Shown piece by piece: positions 47,350 through 60,304 of a stretch of DNA of 64,000 bases. The translations under genes were made by a program, and so were the position numbers. The notes beneath the pieces are model-generated. The model ran no database searches. It was not told the DNA's origin and worked only from the letters and a program-made list of their open reading frames with translations. Source of the stretch: Hermatobates lingyangjiaoensis (lineage: Eukaryota > Arthropoda > Insecta > Hemiptera > Hermatobatidae). The stretch is taken from NCBI GenBank assembly GCA_026182355.1, contig JAPFBL010001928.1:6093501-6157500 (forward strand), in the 5' to 3' direction. The stretch's first letter is position 1, and each line of letters begins with the position of its first letter.

Positions 47350-47425
47350 AGTCTATTTTCCCATTTCTTAATATGGTTTGATCATTGATTGTTATTTCAC
47401 GTGTTTATGTGAAATCTTTTTATAT

Positions 47426-49003
47426 TTATATCACTTAACATAGATATCAACTATAAAATGAAATATATGATAGAACTAAAGGAAACTTTTATTCTCTACA
47501 ATTTCAGTTTTAATTAAAACCACCTTAGTGGATATAAAACACATAGAAAATATGAGAAACCAAATATCAATCAAAAATTAAATACTCATGAAACGAAACG
47601 AAGTCGCTCTTTCAATATATGGCCAATGTATAAATTATAGAGAAAAAAAGAGGTCGCTAACAGAAACATAAACTATTAAAAAAGAAAAACAATCAAATAT
47701 TATTATAGAATATGTTTTAATGTAAAGAGCGAAATGTATTTTATTACAAATGGAAATTTTGAATACAACTATCTAAAAATGACATGCTGACATAGAATAT
47801 TTAGTAAGGTCGTAGTGTATACATTGTTCTTTTATGTATTGTGTTTATAGTGTTGTTATTCTGTCGTACAACTTTCACTGTAAAGTTTGGGTGTAGATGG
47901 CATGTACTGTTTTTTTCTGTGTCATACTGCATCTACAGTTTTCTGTGTTGACTGTATGAATTGTGGTGTTACTGTGTAGACTGCACATACTGTGTTGTCA
48001 CAGTGGCTACTGCATGTATTGTGCCTTTACTATGTTATACTGTATATATGTGCTGCTCTGTGCCATACTGCGAAATATATTGCTTGTGTTTTTGTTATGC
48101 TTCTGTTATATCAATTATTCTTACATTATCATTTTTATTTCTGCTTATTCAAAATATTTTTTCTTCATGCAAATACTACTTCAGTTGAAAATATAATACA
48201 AGATTAAAATAGAATTTCTGTAAGTGTGAATCTGCGAGGAGGATTAAAGTGTGTGTTCCACGGTGCTACAGGAGCCTGTGGTGCATTGCGACTGACTGCC
48301 TAGACCGTCTTTCAATCGATACCTTGGACAAGTTTCAAATCCTATAACTTCAGTTTACTATCTTTTCTAGAAGTAGAATAATAAATTATTTTCATTTAAT
48401 TTAAAACATAATAAGTTCTTTTTTCATGTTTGGTGGGTGACAATGGTTTGAATCATTGAAATAGTTTACCTGAAACCTAAACAGTCAAAGTTAAACGAAA
48501 AACAAATAGTAAATATTAAAGGAAAAAAAGGCTAAAAATTGAACAACATTTGCTTGATGGAAATTCGTTAAACATCAAGCTTTCAATATATCAGTTATTT
48601 TAACTGCGTCAAGAACTTATATAAGCTATCTCCAGTTAGTTAAAACCTTAATTCAAAAATCTTAATAATTTAATTGTTAATATACATTTTTTCATTCTTT
48701 TTTATACTTCTTGGGTTTTTAAAACCCATCTTTTTCATTCTACATTATTATTTTATTGGACAATGTTAATTGATTTTTGGTGTACTTACTTAATATTCTT
48801 CTTCTTATGAAAGCTGTCAATATAGGTAGCACAAATCGTAAGGGTAACTAAGATCTATCTCAGTTAAGCACTTCTTATCCTTATGACGACGGATAACAAG
48901 TAATTTTTATTACTTCTTCTAATTTACTTCTTTTATTGTTCTATTAACTCTTCATTTTTCCATATAATCGTAGAAACTTCCTTTTACATAAAACTTTTAG
49001 CAT
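47426..49003. other. AT-rich region without recognisable gene
   Basis: Overlapping Y/C-rich frames at 47961-48207 come from repeated TACTGTGTTG-like sequence. No gene supported. Confidence 0.45.
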
Positions 49004-49087
49004 GCATAAAACTGTGATACTGTAACTGTATTACTTTTTTGCATAAAACTGTGATACTGTAACTGTATTACTTTTTTGCATAAAACA
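49004..49087. repeat. 37-bp tandem duplication
   Basis: Two exact 37-bp copies starting GCATAAAACTGTGATAC, plus the start of a third. Confidence 0.92.
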
Positions 49088-49319
49088 TAAAACTCAGTAG
49101 AAGAGTTAGCGAGCGTATTTTGTCAAATATTTAACTTTATTTCCTTACATTAATTCAGTATATATTACGAATTATTTACAAAAAAATTACATTATTACAT
49201 TATTTAATTGATTTTTTAAATAATATTTTTTTCTTGTAATATATTTTACAGTAATATATTTTTCTTGTTTTCTTAAATATTTTATTTAATTTTTGAATCC
49301 TCTGTCAATTTATTGACAA

Positions 49320-49386
49320 ATATATTCTGTTTGTATTAACAGAATTCGGTTAATAGTCAGTATTCTGTTTGTATTAACAGAATAGA
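49320..49386. repeat. Duplicated small hairpin
   Basis: ATTCTGTTTGTATTAACAGA, itself an imperfect hairpin, occurs twice with a 40-bp offset. Confidence 0.85.
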
Positions 49387-49424
49387 TCGTTGATCTACAA
49401 TAATCAAATAAAATTTTATCACTT

Positions 49425-49820
49425 TGATCAGACTGGGATCCTTTACAGCTACTGTCATTTCATTATAATTCCAAAGTTTCAAATGCTAGAGATAGCAGTT
49501 TAGGAGAAAAAAGTATTATCTGGAATATTTTTTTTAAACAAGAAAAAATATCCATCATGCAAAATTTTTCAAAAACAATATGACATATTGACAACATAAG
49601 GCCGAACTTTTGGTAAAATATCAAGTTAATAAATCAAACGGTATGGCTGTTGCGAGCTGACAAACTTTTGGATGGACACACAACCAGCCATTCACTTGCC
49701 CACATTTACACAGACATCATTGAAAAAAATAAAGTGGCCTACACTGAACTTTACTATAAGTAAACATAATATCAAACTTCTTCAGTATATGTATAATATA
49801 TAATGTCCTATTCAGGCATA
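49425..49820. repeat. R2 and R1 fragments, interrupted by F3
   Basis: R2-like sequence passes into R1 (GTGGCCTACACTG onward). R1 resumes at about 50090, so the F3 unit at 49.82-50.04 kb inserted into it. This orders the events: R1 is older than F3. Confidence 0.7.
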
Positions 49821-49892
49821 AAAAGATTTCACATAAACACGTGAAACAACAATCAATGATCAAACCACAATAAGAAATGAGAAAACAAGACT

Positions 49893-49927
49893 AAGATCTT
49901 TCAACCGTAACAAGCGGTCTTCGTCAG
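49893..49927 (-). ncRNA. F3 hammerhead-like ribozyme motif
   Basis: Minus strand: CTGACGA, A, GACCG/CGGTT, GAA, AGATCT, T; stem I GACT/AGTC. Confidence 0.8.
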
Positions 49928-49959
49928 AGTCAAAAACCCAACTGATGAAGTTTTTGACT

Positions 49960-49994
49960 CTGACGAAGACCGCTTGTTACGGTTGAAAGATCTT
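49960..49994 (+). ncRNA. F3 hammerhead-like ribozyme motif
   Basis: Plus-strand partner, all elements intact, T at 49994. Confidence 0.8.
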
Positions 49995-50031
49995 AGTCTT
50001 GTTTTCCAATTTCTTATTGTGGTTTGGTCAT

Positions 50032-50079
<48 letters not shown>

Positions 50080-50159
50080 GACTACATACATAACATAAAT
50101 GTCTAAATGGGAGATGTTTATTAGTCTTTCATTCCTGGAGACACTACAGATAGTGATTT

Positions 50160-51980
50160 TTTCATAAATTATGCTAATTAACTGCAAAGAGTAGTTAATT
50201 TAAACTTTTGAATACAACTTCATAAAAAAAATGTATTTATGTTTTGACAATTAATTAGTTATTAAAATATAAATGGCAATTCACAAGGAATCAACTAGAA
50301 CGTTCTACACGTGTAGATAATCTACCTTGTGATACCAGTAAAAACAATGTATATAAAATTAATAGTCGTATCGAAATTAGTGGTTAGAACATGTTCTTTA
50401 AACTAAGAGATTGAGCTAATAGAAAACTTTGCAACTTTAGACATGGTCATATCCAAGCAACATATCTATGTTTCTTCTATGAATTTATAACACTGAAGAG
50501 AATAAAGAAGAAGATTACTGCCTTATTTCGTAGCTTCAGAATTCACTTCTTTAACGTAAAATGTAACCTCAAACATCAGTTCGGTGGAAAATTATTATTG
50601 AGAATCCTAATAATGCTGCAGATGAGAGATATCCAAATTTTAATAACCAACGGAAACGACAAAAAATTTCTCGAAGAAACCAAAGAGGTGAAAATTCATT
50701 TTTCAAGCTCTCAAAATGGTGGCTGTCATAATGAAAAGAACCAACGGTAGAAAAGAGAGACAAATAAAGTCCAACACTCTACTCTCTCCTTCTCATAAAG
50801 ATAACACTCCTTGACCAATTTTCCTTAAAAGGGACGTATAGAGGAACACTGGGTTTAACATCATTGATGAAAACACTATTTCCTTCCTTTAGGAAAAAAA
50901 AATACACGGTAGAAGATTTTGGAAAATTTATCCCTAAGAAAATCCACTATAAGGTGTGTTATGTGAATTCAGATTCCATTTTTTTGTTCTAAATTACTAA
51001 CTCTTGAGAATACTAATTTCTCTGGCAAAAAAAAACGTATGTTTTTGATAGAAGAAAAGATGGTTTTGTATAAAAATTCTTTTGTATAATATTATTTTAA
51101 CATTTCATGAATCATGTTATCCTATATACATATCCGGCTTTTTTTTTCAATATTAAATAGGCATAATAAATTGTTATACTTTATTACATCCTACTATTAA
51201 CATGTCTACAAATTTACTACTTGGTCCACAATCAACCCTAGTAATAATTAAATTAACAAAATTAATTTTGCAAGAAAGTAATAATATATACTAAAAAATA
51301 CATCGAATATGTATATTCAAAATACAATATAACACTCAGAATAAGAGTTTTAAATCAATTGAACTGTGTTTAGAAAAACAAACAGTAAATACATGAAGGG
51401 ATAAACCTTCTTTACTTGTATACCGCCTTTGGGGTCTTTCGGCTGGTTTACGAAAATGTCCTTCTTTAAGAATAACATTCTAAAAAACGAAGATTTTAAT
51501 ATTTTGCTTTTCTAATGTTTGGCAAAATTTGCAGTTCTGAATTGATTTATTTAAAAAAGTTTCCAATATAATCCTCCTCTTTAGTACTTTCAGCCATGAC
51601 TGAATAATGAGATGCACGTGTTAAATATGAATCCATATACCTCTTTAAAAGAAAATACCAACATTTATAAAGTTATTAAAAATTGTTAGTCAATCAAATT
51701 ATATTGTTATTAGAACAACAGAGGTTGTAGTAAGATTATGATAAAAATATAGCGTCTTATGTAATATGATTTCTTCATTACTCCACAGGTTAGTTAAGTA
51801 TGTATACTTTTTATTCGAATCTAAGAATTCCATACAATCAACAAAATAGGACGATTGCTGTCTTTCTATGACAGTTTGTTTGTCATACGAAGATTGAATA
51901 GGACCTACTTTGTTAACAATGGACTAGTTTCGAAGCCGCTCGGAGTATGGAGAAAAACTTTTAAGCAATATAGTTTAATA
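50160..51980. other. AT-rich region without recognisable gene
   Basis: Short frames (50569-50763, 51855-52070) lack motifs; the second runs into the F6 repeat. Confidence 0.5.
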
Positions 51981-52031
51981 TTAGAATTAGAAAAAACCGT
52001 CATACCTCGTAAGTTGATATCGGAGATGTTG

Positions 52032-52060
52032 GAGCGCTTTCGGATCTTGTCCATCTTCAT
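52032..52060 (-). ncRNA. F6 hammerhead-like motif
   Basis: Minus strand: ATGAAGA (C3 to A), T, stem GGA/TCC, GAA, palindrome AGCGCT, C. Confidence 0.62.
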
Positions 52061-52069
52061 TCGCAACTG

Positions 52070-52092
52070 ATGGACAAGATCGGAAAGCGCTC
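52070..52092 (+). ncRNA. Partial F6 motif
   Basis: Keeps GATGGAC, a mutated 3' stem, AGCGCT and C at 52092. Confidence 0.45.
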
Positions 52093-52396
52093 CAAAATCT
52101 CCGATATCAACTTACGAGGTATGACGGTTTTTTCTAATTCTAATATTAATCTTAATAACCTCAGTGGTAATAACAATATGCATGTATTCAATATAGTTTA
52201 ATTGTATTTCTATAACTTTACTATTCAATAATTGTTAATAATATAATATCAGAAACAGAGCTTCTTCAATAGTTTTATATTTATATTAAAAATATCTCAT
52301 CAGAATTCTTTTTCATTAAGCCTCCAATATAAACAAAAAATATATAAACAAAAAAAATGAAAATGACAAATAAATAGGTTATTTGGAGACCCAAAT

Positions 52397-52422
52397 TGGA
52401 GACGGTTGGGTCTCCAAATTAG
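52397..52422 (+). ncRNA. F5 ribozyme relic
   Basis: GGAGACGGTT, CTCCAAATTA and GAGACTGTAAGTGTG resemble F5, but the core is damaged. Confidence 0.4.
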
Positions 52423-52429
52423 AGACTGT

Positions 52430-55400
52430 AAGTGTGTTTTTCTATTTGCTGTGTACCTATACTGGAAAATTTTTATTCACATTTATCTTTTTATTTGGGT
52501 CTGTATTTATGATTGTATTATTCGTAGTTTTATAGTTTGTTGTTTAAACATCTTCAAGAGAATAAACAATATATCAAGAAAAAAAAGATTGCAATAACGC
52601 TCGAACTCCTGTGAAGTAGTTTTAAAATTGGGTTTTCAATTAAAATATAGATATATATTTTAAATTGATAATTATTTACAGAGCTTTGAGTCATGTGAAT
52701 AGATTCAAAATATATTTCGCCACAAAACCTAGTAATATGAGCTGATACATATAATAATGTATATTATTATAATAATATATGTAATATATTTAAGTTAATT
52801 AAGTTTTTAAACTCAATTAATTCTATTTTTAAATTTAGAGAAAGTTGAATTACCTCATAGTGGCACCATTTGTGCTAAGTTAAAAAGAAAAAAACATTGT
52901 TGTTCTTGTGTTAAACATTTTTCTGAATGTGATCAATTTAATTTCCAGCGTGGAGACAGTAGAAAGACTAGTGAAGGTTTAACAAAACACTAATCGTGTC
53001 TGGAGACAAATAGAGTCTGTTTTAAAACAAAGGAAGCATGATAATCTGAATACAGGTCACTAAACTTATTTTCTTTACTAAAGGAACTCTCACAAGCCTA
53101 TTGCTCCTCTCAATAATATTAATTTTATATTACTTAGCAAATTACTTAAATTACTTACTATCAATTAATTAGCAAACATTAATCAGCAATAGTAAAAATG
53201 TTAAAGCTCATAATTTATACAACTTCATCGCATGTATTTCCTTTGACAATTTTTCATCCGAAATTATTCACTAAGAGCTTAAATTGTTTTTTTTTTTTCA
53301 TTAATGTTTTATAGAAGAATAGCAAATTATTTTTCCCTTATTTTAAATTGCAGTTTTTTCCATAATATTGAATGTCAAATCAAATTTATTTTATGTACTT
53401 AGTAATGTAATTTTATTATATTTTTTTTTATCATCCCAGAAGAGATTGAACTAAGACAAATATACGTAAATATGTTCGTAAAGTCAAATATGGAACATAC
53501 ATTTGTCAAATGCGATAGTGTTTCATATTTCTCTTCTTTAAATGTATTTTGGCATTTTAAAATAAATTACTTTAAAATCAATTGAATAAAAAAAATGGGT
53601 ACATTCTTACAAATAAGTTAAAGAATAGAATATAAGTTAATAAAAGGTTTTCATTTAATGGACTTATTGTCTACGATTATTGAGGGTATAGAAACACAAA
53701 ATCTCGACGAAAAAACTAGAGTGAACAGAATCTCAGACCCTGTGCAATTTTGCTGACTAAGCTTCAGAGGTGCCCCAAGAGAAGTGGAGTTCATTAGACG
53801 AAAATATCTCAAGTAGTGAACACACAACTTTACTATACGTAAACTTGTTCTCTGAAATAATGAACAATTAATTTAATTAACTGAATTATTATAATATATT
53901 TACTGTAGTTTTGCAATTATAATTAAAATATAACTGAAATGTTTTCTTTTCAAAAAAGTAAACAATTGATAGATATGTTGTTTATGATTACATGTTTTTC
54001 AATAAAGCAAGCAGGTTCCATTGTTATCAATTTAAGTATAATGATTTAGCTATTAAAATTTGCAATTATGAAATGAGAGGAAAAATTGTTAGTAATATTT
54101 TAGATTCGTTAAAATCACTCAATTATATTATTAATCAAATCAGAAAATATAATTAAAGTCATTAGTAATGTCACCTAATAATCCATTAATTAAGTCAGTA
54201 GACAATTATAAAAATTGAATGTTTCTTTCAAGTGTCGAAAACTTTCAAAATACGTTCACTTACTGGTCTTTTAATTTAAGTGAGAGGTTTGTTCAGCTGA
54301 TAGATTTATCGACAAATACTGTTATAAAACCTATCTGAAATAGTACAACTTCAAAACCTTAATTTTTTCCAGTTTCAAAATCTTTACGACAAGAAAGTCC
54401 CTTTATCTTAAGAATGCAGTATTAATGGTATATCATTCTATTCAAAGAAGAAAGCTATAATTACATAAATAAAATTAATATCTTAAAAAAAATAATCTAG
54501 CTCACTAGCTGCCTTTGTATTCTATCTAGAAATTAGCTAAAAGACCTCTTAGTGAGGTCACTCGCCTCGCTAAGAAGTCGCGGGTTCAATTCCCTTAATC
54601 AGTGCCCGTTTATGTAAGAGTTTACTCAAGTTTAATAATAAACTAACTTTCATTTTTTTTTATACCAAAATATAACAACGAACAGTCAGATAAAATTGAC
54701 TTAAAATAGCTGTAGAGCTGTAATAAGAAATAAGTTTAAGAACAGTGCAATGACTTATGTTAGAACATTAACCTCCTCCCAAGAAGACTTCATTAACAGT
54801 CTTGCTTTCTTTGATCTCAAACTGAATTGCATATAGAAGTTAGTTTTAGACCTTTTTCATCTTATTAGTTACTTTCATTAAACCAATCTTTCTTTTTTTA
54901 AAAGAGCTTCATCCTTTGTTTCAAGAATACTAAAAAGCCTTAATAAAAAAGATAATATAATACAAGAATAGAAACACTACAATGAAAGAAAACCTTTCAA
55001 AGACAAAGAACAAGTCGTAATATTTGATCTTTACCCATAAACCATCTGTCATGGAACATTATACTATCCTTTAAAGTAGATTCATCTGAATTGATAGTTT
55101 AAAGAAATGTTTATGTCAAAACATAATTAAAAACAACACTAAATAAACAAACTATACGGCATCTGTTTTTCTAAATTTTCAACAAATTACGAATGAATGA
55201 ATTGGAAAGAAATTGAGTCCTGGACAATTTTCACGATGTGAAAATTGCCAGGAAAGTTATTTACTAGCTTCCAATTATTCTTGGTCACGTTTCCAAACAA
55301 TATAAAATAATTTTAGAAATTCATTGAAAATTGATATTGGTTAGATCTTTCAGAACAGAAGTTATGTTATATGAAACATATTTCGTAAAAATAACTGTTT

Positions 55401-57400
55401 CATACTCTATCAATATATGAATTAATTTTTTTTTTATTTGTTTATTAAAGAAAAAGTAAATACAAATGAAAGCAACGGAAAGAAATGAGAAAAAAGGAAA
55501 GAAATTATTTATTATCTGTTATTTATTTAAATAAAGTAATAAATCAATACTGAAAACATTAGAGTTTTATTTCAGTGTTTCTCAAGTAACAGAAATTATT
55601 CATTTATATTAAATAAAAACTAAAGTTATCCAGTTAATATACAGGATTTCATTTCGAGATAGTGTATTTATTTGAATATCTTTACTTAATGTATGGATTA
55701 ATTGAACGTCATTATTTCTCCAGCTGTATTTTCTATTACATTTTATTATATTACTCGACGTATGTTAACAAGTTTCATACCGAAGTCTTGTATTGTGTTC
55801 TGTCAGTGTTGTGATAATGAAGTAACAATAGTAGGGTGTCTTGGGTAATTTCCTCAATGAACTCTTTTTTTGGTCTCTCCAACAATATCAAGCATTTCTG
55901 AATTTCATATAAATTACGCCATACTTCAGTTTATTTAGTAATATTAAACTTATTTATACTTAAAGTTATATATATTAAACTTTAAGTCTATATACTTTAA
56001 GTTTAATCAATAATTCTTGACGTGTATATTTGTTTAGAAGGCTGTTTCAACATTTTTCTACCTCACATATGACAATCTCTAAGGCCAGTGGAAGATAACG
56101 ATCACGGGACCTTTGTATTAGAGATAGCACTATAACCGCAATGCTATTCTGGTTCTGTGTTAATGACTATAATGTTCAACGGTGAGAGAAAAGATAAATA
56201 ATTTTGAGGTTGAAATGTTACAAATGAATAAGTTCGCGTTATGAACACACAGACGGTCACCCTCAAGCAATAGCAGACATGCACACAGACTTAGCAAGAC
56301 AAATAGCTGTATACGAAAAAAAAATAGAAACCTTTAACGAATCCTTCAGATTACTCAGTTCGTGCATAAACAAGCCAAACTAAGGGTTTTAGCTATGATC
56401 ACCGCGTGGACTCACCAGACTTATTCTCCTATTTTTCCACCTAATTGAACTTTAATAAATACAGATTTTCAAATATCTCATAATTCTCTGTTCACTATTC
56501 GGTTCTACCGGAAGGATGTAGGAAAGATAAGAGCAAGATTATCTTAACTGTGTTATTGTTATACCAAGTTATTCCAACAAAGATTTTGTTATTCACTTTG
56601 TCTGAGTAAAACCACACGTCGCAACTGTAAGGAGCAAGAGAGCAGGTTCAATAGCAATAGTACTATCCTTATTGTAGAATTAGCACCACCCTTAAATCTC
56701 AATTAGTGAGAAGTCGAATCCCCCAGAGTTTACCAGCGTGGTCATCCTACCTTTCTTGCCTGAGTAAAAACTTAGATAGACGTGTCAGTTTTAACCTGTG
56801 AAAAAACTAGTTCGGAATTAAACATAGAACTCAAAATTCATTTCAACAGTGTGACGAAACTACCTTGATTCTGGCTATCACCCACACTTGATCATACTTA
56901 GCACCATCTTGTATAGATTGACTCTGGCCCAAAGAGGCAGTCGACAGCATGCTTTACAAAGGTACTATTACAACCACAAAACTCTGCTATGAGTGCATGT
57001 AACTGGTTCTTGGGTGTTATGCTCATTGTTGTCATTGCTTTGATGTTTGTTTTTCATCCACGTTTCTTGTTTCTTATCTTTTACCTTCTATCTCTTACTT
57101 TATCTTCTATTTCTGTTCAATTCTTCCTTGTTAGGTTTTATAGATTCTATGCTTGTTTGGTACTGTCACCTGCTTGCACTAATATTTTGATTTACATTTA
57201 AGGTTTACGCCTGTTTAATGGAGGGTTTAGCACATTAACATCTTTAGTCTTCTTATTAAATAAATTCTTACTTCTGTAATGGCTAAAGCTATTACTAAAT
57301 TATAATTTTTTTTTTGTTTGAATCACTCAATACATTTCAATAATCATTTTTTTATGGGCATATTCGTAGTTTGATATATTTCCTTATCTTTCCTCTCTGT
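52430..57400. other. About 5 kb of AT-rich DNA without recognisable gene
   Basis: No PLE or foldback units are seen in this interval, unlike its flanks. Apart from the tRNA-like patch at 54.55 kb I find nothing I can support. Confidence 0.5.
54540..54602 (+). repeat. tRNA-like fragment, possible SINE relic
   Basis: GCGGGTTCAATTCCC resembles a T arm with B box, and CACTCGCCTCGCTAAGAAG an anticodon arm. There is no clear A box or acceptor stem, so it is not a functional tRNA. Confidence 0.35.
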
Positions 57401-57580
57401 TATAGGCCTATGGGAATATTATCCATAGGCCTATATTTTTGGAAATATACATATTTCCAATATTTTTTGGAAATTTTTGGAAATATACATATTTCCAATA
57501 TTTTTGGAAAACAAATAGTTTTCCATGACTATTTGTTTTTATAGCAGTGGAAAACAAATAGTCATGCACTGCTATAACAC
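57400..57580. repeat. Cluster of nested palindromes
   Basis: TATAGGCCTATGG and its complement flank 8 bases. GGAAATATACATATTTCC occurs twice and is itself a perfect palindrome. ACAAATAG-type arms then fold back around GGAAAACAAATAG. No similarity to the F families. Confidence 0.8.
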
Positions 57581-59825
57581 TTCTAATTAGTCATTATTTA
57601 ATTATAAACAAAAAAACTGGTCTGATATTCTGTGCATTGTTATAAAAATTTCAACAACATTTTAAAAAAATAAATTATAATCACAAGTTTCTAAAGTGCG
57701 TAAAAATATCTGCTTCAAAAATGCTGACCATAAAATTTGTACCTTTGTTGCGTTTATAAAGGGTGCTAAAATATAGAAATGAAAGCATGAAAAAAAATTT
57801 TGAGTTTACTGGAGGGTCGGTTAGAACTGGAATTAGGAACAAGAGAAAACTAATATCTGAAAAGAAATGGGACAGGTTTTATATTAGAGTTGAAAGTTTC
57901 CAGTTGGAAGATGCCTGTTCTACACTTTGTTCTGAGATAAAGTTCTCCCAGAGATAATTCTAATCTTATCTTTCCACTGTCTCCCAACCTCCTTATAACT
58001 TAATTTCGACCACCCTATGTTAGTATGGAGAAATAATCGTTACTCATATTTATACTTGACTAATTACGAATAAATTAAATTATAAATTATTTTCTTAAAG
58101 AATAATCAATAAAAAAAATAAACTCAAGTAAAATATTAATACTTTTTCAAAAAATATTTCTGATTCAAATATTTATCGTTACAAAAATTTGACAGCTATT
58201 TTAAGTCACTCAAATATTAAGAAAACGTCTTTCAGTTTCTTATGCTTCAGGAAACTGAAAATCTGTGAGGGGATATTGTATGTTTTGGGTAATCTGGAAA
58301 TGTTTGCAACTCCAGTGAACCGGTATCAAACATGTCCATCCAGGTTGGACTGTTCACTAGCGTTCAGCGCATTGCCGAGTGATTCACGCTGTTTTTTTTT
58401 TATTCTTCATTAAGAGTTGAGGGGAATAGACAAGTGCATTGAACTTTTTCTTTACCTCACTCATGGCGTGTGATCTTTGCCCTTAGTGACACAGTGCAGA
58501 CGTCTCCCACTATATCAAAGAAGGAAATCAACTGTTTCGAGTCCCTGTAAAAAGCTTTAATTTTCTTCGTCTCATACATTTTTTTTTTTGACAAATACTT
58601 GTACAGAAGTAAATCCAGTTTATCTCAGCTGGTATAAGATGCTTCAATTTAAATCTAAAGGATAACTGCAATATCCATCTTCATTGTCTCAGACTGCAAT
58701 AAGTTGTTGATGTGGTGTATTTCTACCAGTATATCATGTCATATAAGAGTACAAACAGAGAAAAGATATGACTCAACCTCTTTGGTTAAATACTGTGACT
58801 AAAAATGTATCGTCTGACCTGTGGTTTGGTCTCTCACTTCCCAATGTGCGCCTCTAATTTTTCCAGCCTAGTATTCCACAGCCTTTGTATTCTAGACTAG
58901 GAATGACCTAGTAACTGACCAGGATTTCAGAGTTGTGTGGGCATACTTTTTTTAAAATAGATCATTGAAGACAGAATATTTCCTGCAAGTATATAACGTG
59001 CCCAGTAGCATTCCCAATAAATTTTGATATATCAAATGCACCGAATCCTCAAGGATCCTGTGATAGACCAAAAACTGTAGATCTCTGTAGGGGGTCGGCC
59101 ATTCAATATATCAGATGCCAACAGATTGACTGCATCATAAAATATGTTTAAAAGTCTTTCTTGGCGTCCCTTACACTTCCTTTTTATATTTAAACCATTA
59201 GAGGCATCTCTAGACCTCTAACGTTTCTAAAGATATTGAGTTTTTCAAGTTTTTTTTTTTAAAAATGGGGCGTCTAAAGTCTTTGCGCAGTCTTCTGTTA
59301 TGCCTCGAGTAACTTCATAATGTGTTATTTTATTTCTGAGGTATCTTCAGTTGAAACTAGTGGAATAATTGCGGAAAGTTACTTCTATGGCTCAAATCAG
59401 GAGTACATCAAAGCTGACTAAAAGTGCTTCGATTGTCCAATATCATCAATCATATAGTTAAAATCTCTTCAATAATTCTATCTACCGTAAATTTTGAATG
59501 TCCTTTCCTAAGTAAGAATATGGTTGACTCCACCTTCCAGCTTAGCAATGCGCTACCTTATTACTAATCAAAATGTTATTGTCGCCCTCCTAAGGGTAAT
59601 ATAATGCTCTTCCAAGGATTAAATGAAGGCTATGAGCATTGTTAAGACTTCACGCCACTTACAATCTCCACGAATCATATTGCCACTTCATCTATTGCCT
59701 ACCTTTGTTAACGCAAGTTTCTAGCACTTTTCATTATGTCATATATTTAAACTTTTAATTATACATTTTAATACAAAGTTCTGGACTGTTGTTATGAGTC
59801 TTTCAGTAAAAAATTACCGAAGGGT
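57581..59825. other. No gene recognised
   Basis: Frames at 57763-57957 and 58189-58413 have no motifs I recognise. Composition is slightly less AT-rich than average. Confidence 0.4.
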
Positions 59826-59828
59826 GTT

Positions 59829-59834
59829 TTTATT
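59829..59834 (-). promoter_or_regulatory. Candidate poly(A) signal AATAAA
   Basis: On the minus strand AATAAA lies about 75 bases after the stop of the candidate exon at 59909, a normal distance for a 3' UTR. Confidence 0.4.
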
Positions 59835-59908
59835 GCTAAAAATGTTATTTTCTCTCCATTCAACAATTCTCTGTGGAAATGGTGATGATGGTAAATTTTC
59901 TTGTCCTC

Positions 59909-60120
59909 TCATTTTTGGAAATTAAAGTTATATTTGACCTGATAAGGTCCTCTACCGAATAATTCAATACTCACTGTTTTAGACAAAACAGATCTCTCAG
60001 CAGATTGAATAGGGTGCGACTTGACGGACACAAGTACATCTGCATATGTTGAGGTTGATGAAGTGTCCTCAGGCAGTTTAATACTAATATCAAATGCTCT
60101 TCTTGTACCTTCACCAGTGA
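59909..60120 (-). CDS. Candidate 3'-terminal exon of an unidentified host gene
   Basis: About 68 codons up to a TGA read as ordinary protein, not low complexity. The end contains VSIELFGRGPYQVKYNFNF, and earlier there is DISIKLPEDTSSTSTYADVL. Alternating hydrophobic and polar residues suggest a beta-strand-rich domain. Upstream the frame dissolves into an AT tract, so an acceptor probably lies near CACTGGTGAAG (about 60108-60120). AATAAA follows about 75 bases after the stop. I do not recognise the family. Alternatively it could be a fragment of another transposon. The PLE and ribozyme units immediately upstream would then sit in its last intron. Confidence 0.4.
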
Positions 60121-60194
60121 GCAAATAAAACATATATCCAAATATATGTATATCTTTGTATATATATATATATATGTATATTTCACTTCTTCTC

Positions 60195-60226
60195 CTGAGG
60201 ACGACCGCCATTATGGTCAAAATATT
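60195..60226 (+). ncRNA. F12 hammerhead-like motif, G12 lost
   Basis: CTGAGGA, C, stem GACC/GGTC, AAA instead of GAA, palindrome ATAT, T at 60226. The lost G12 is a catalytic residue, so inactive. Confidence 0.6.
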
Positions 60227-60304
60227 GAAAACTGAGTCTTTGTTATGTTTCAGTCTATGTGTCACAGTTTATTTTAAGTATATATATATATATATATATA
60301 TATT

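Larger units (their letters stand above)
47178..47425. repeat. Chimera of F12 and F3 arms
   Basis: AT tract (about 47178-47213), F12 left end with half a ribozyme (47271-47288), then an abrupt join at TGTAACTGACTCAG to an F3 right arm. Two different families meet head to head where elsewhere the same family pairs with itself. Confidence 0.8.
49821..50073. repeat. F3 foldback with AT tract
   Basis: Near-perfect inverted arms around AACTGATGAAG; (AT)n at 50034-50073. Confidence 0.93.
51987..52150. repeat. F6 foldback
   Basis: Arms match the 14.3-14.6 kb F6 copy (CGTCATACCTCGTAAG and complement). The joint has cut into the right-hand ribozyme. Confidence 0.9.

Noticed and set aside
47961..48207. 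Three overlapping cysteine- and tyrosine-rich frames
   Set aside because: They share the same bases in three frames, arise from repeated TACTGTGTTG-like words, and show no signal or domain.
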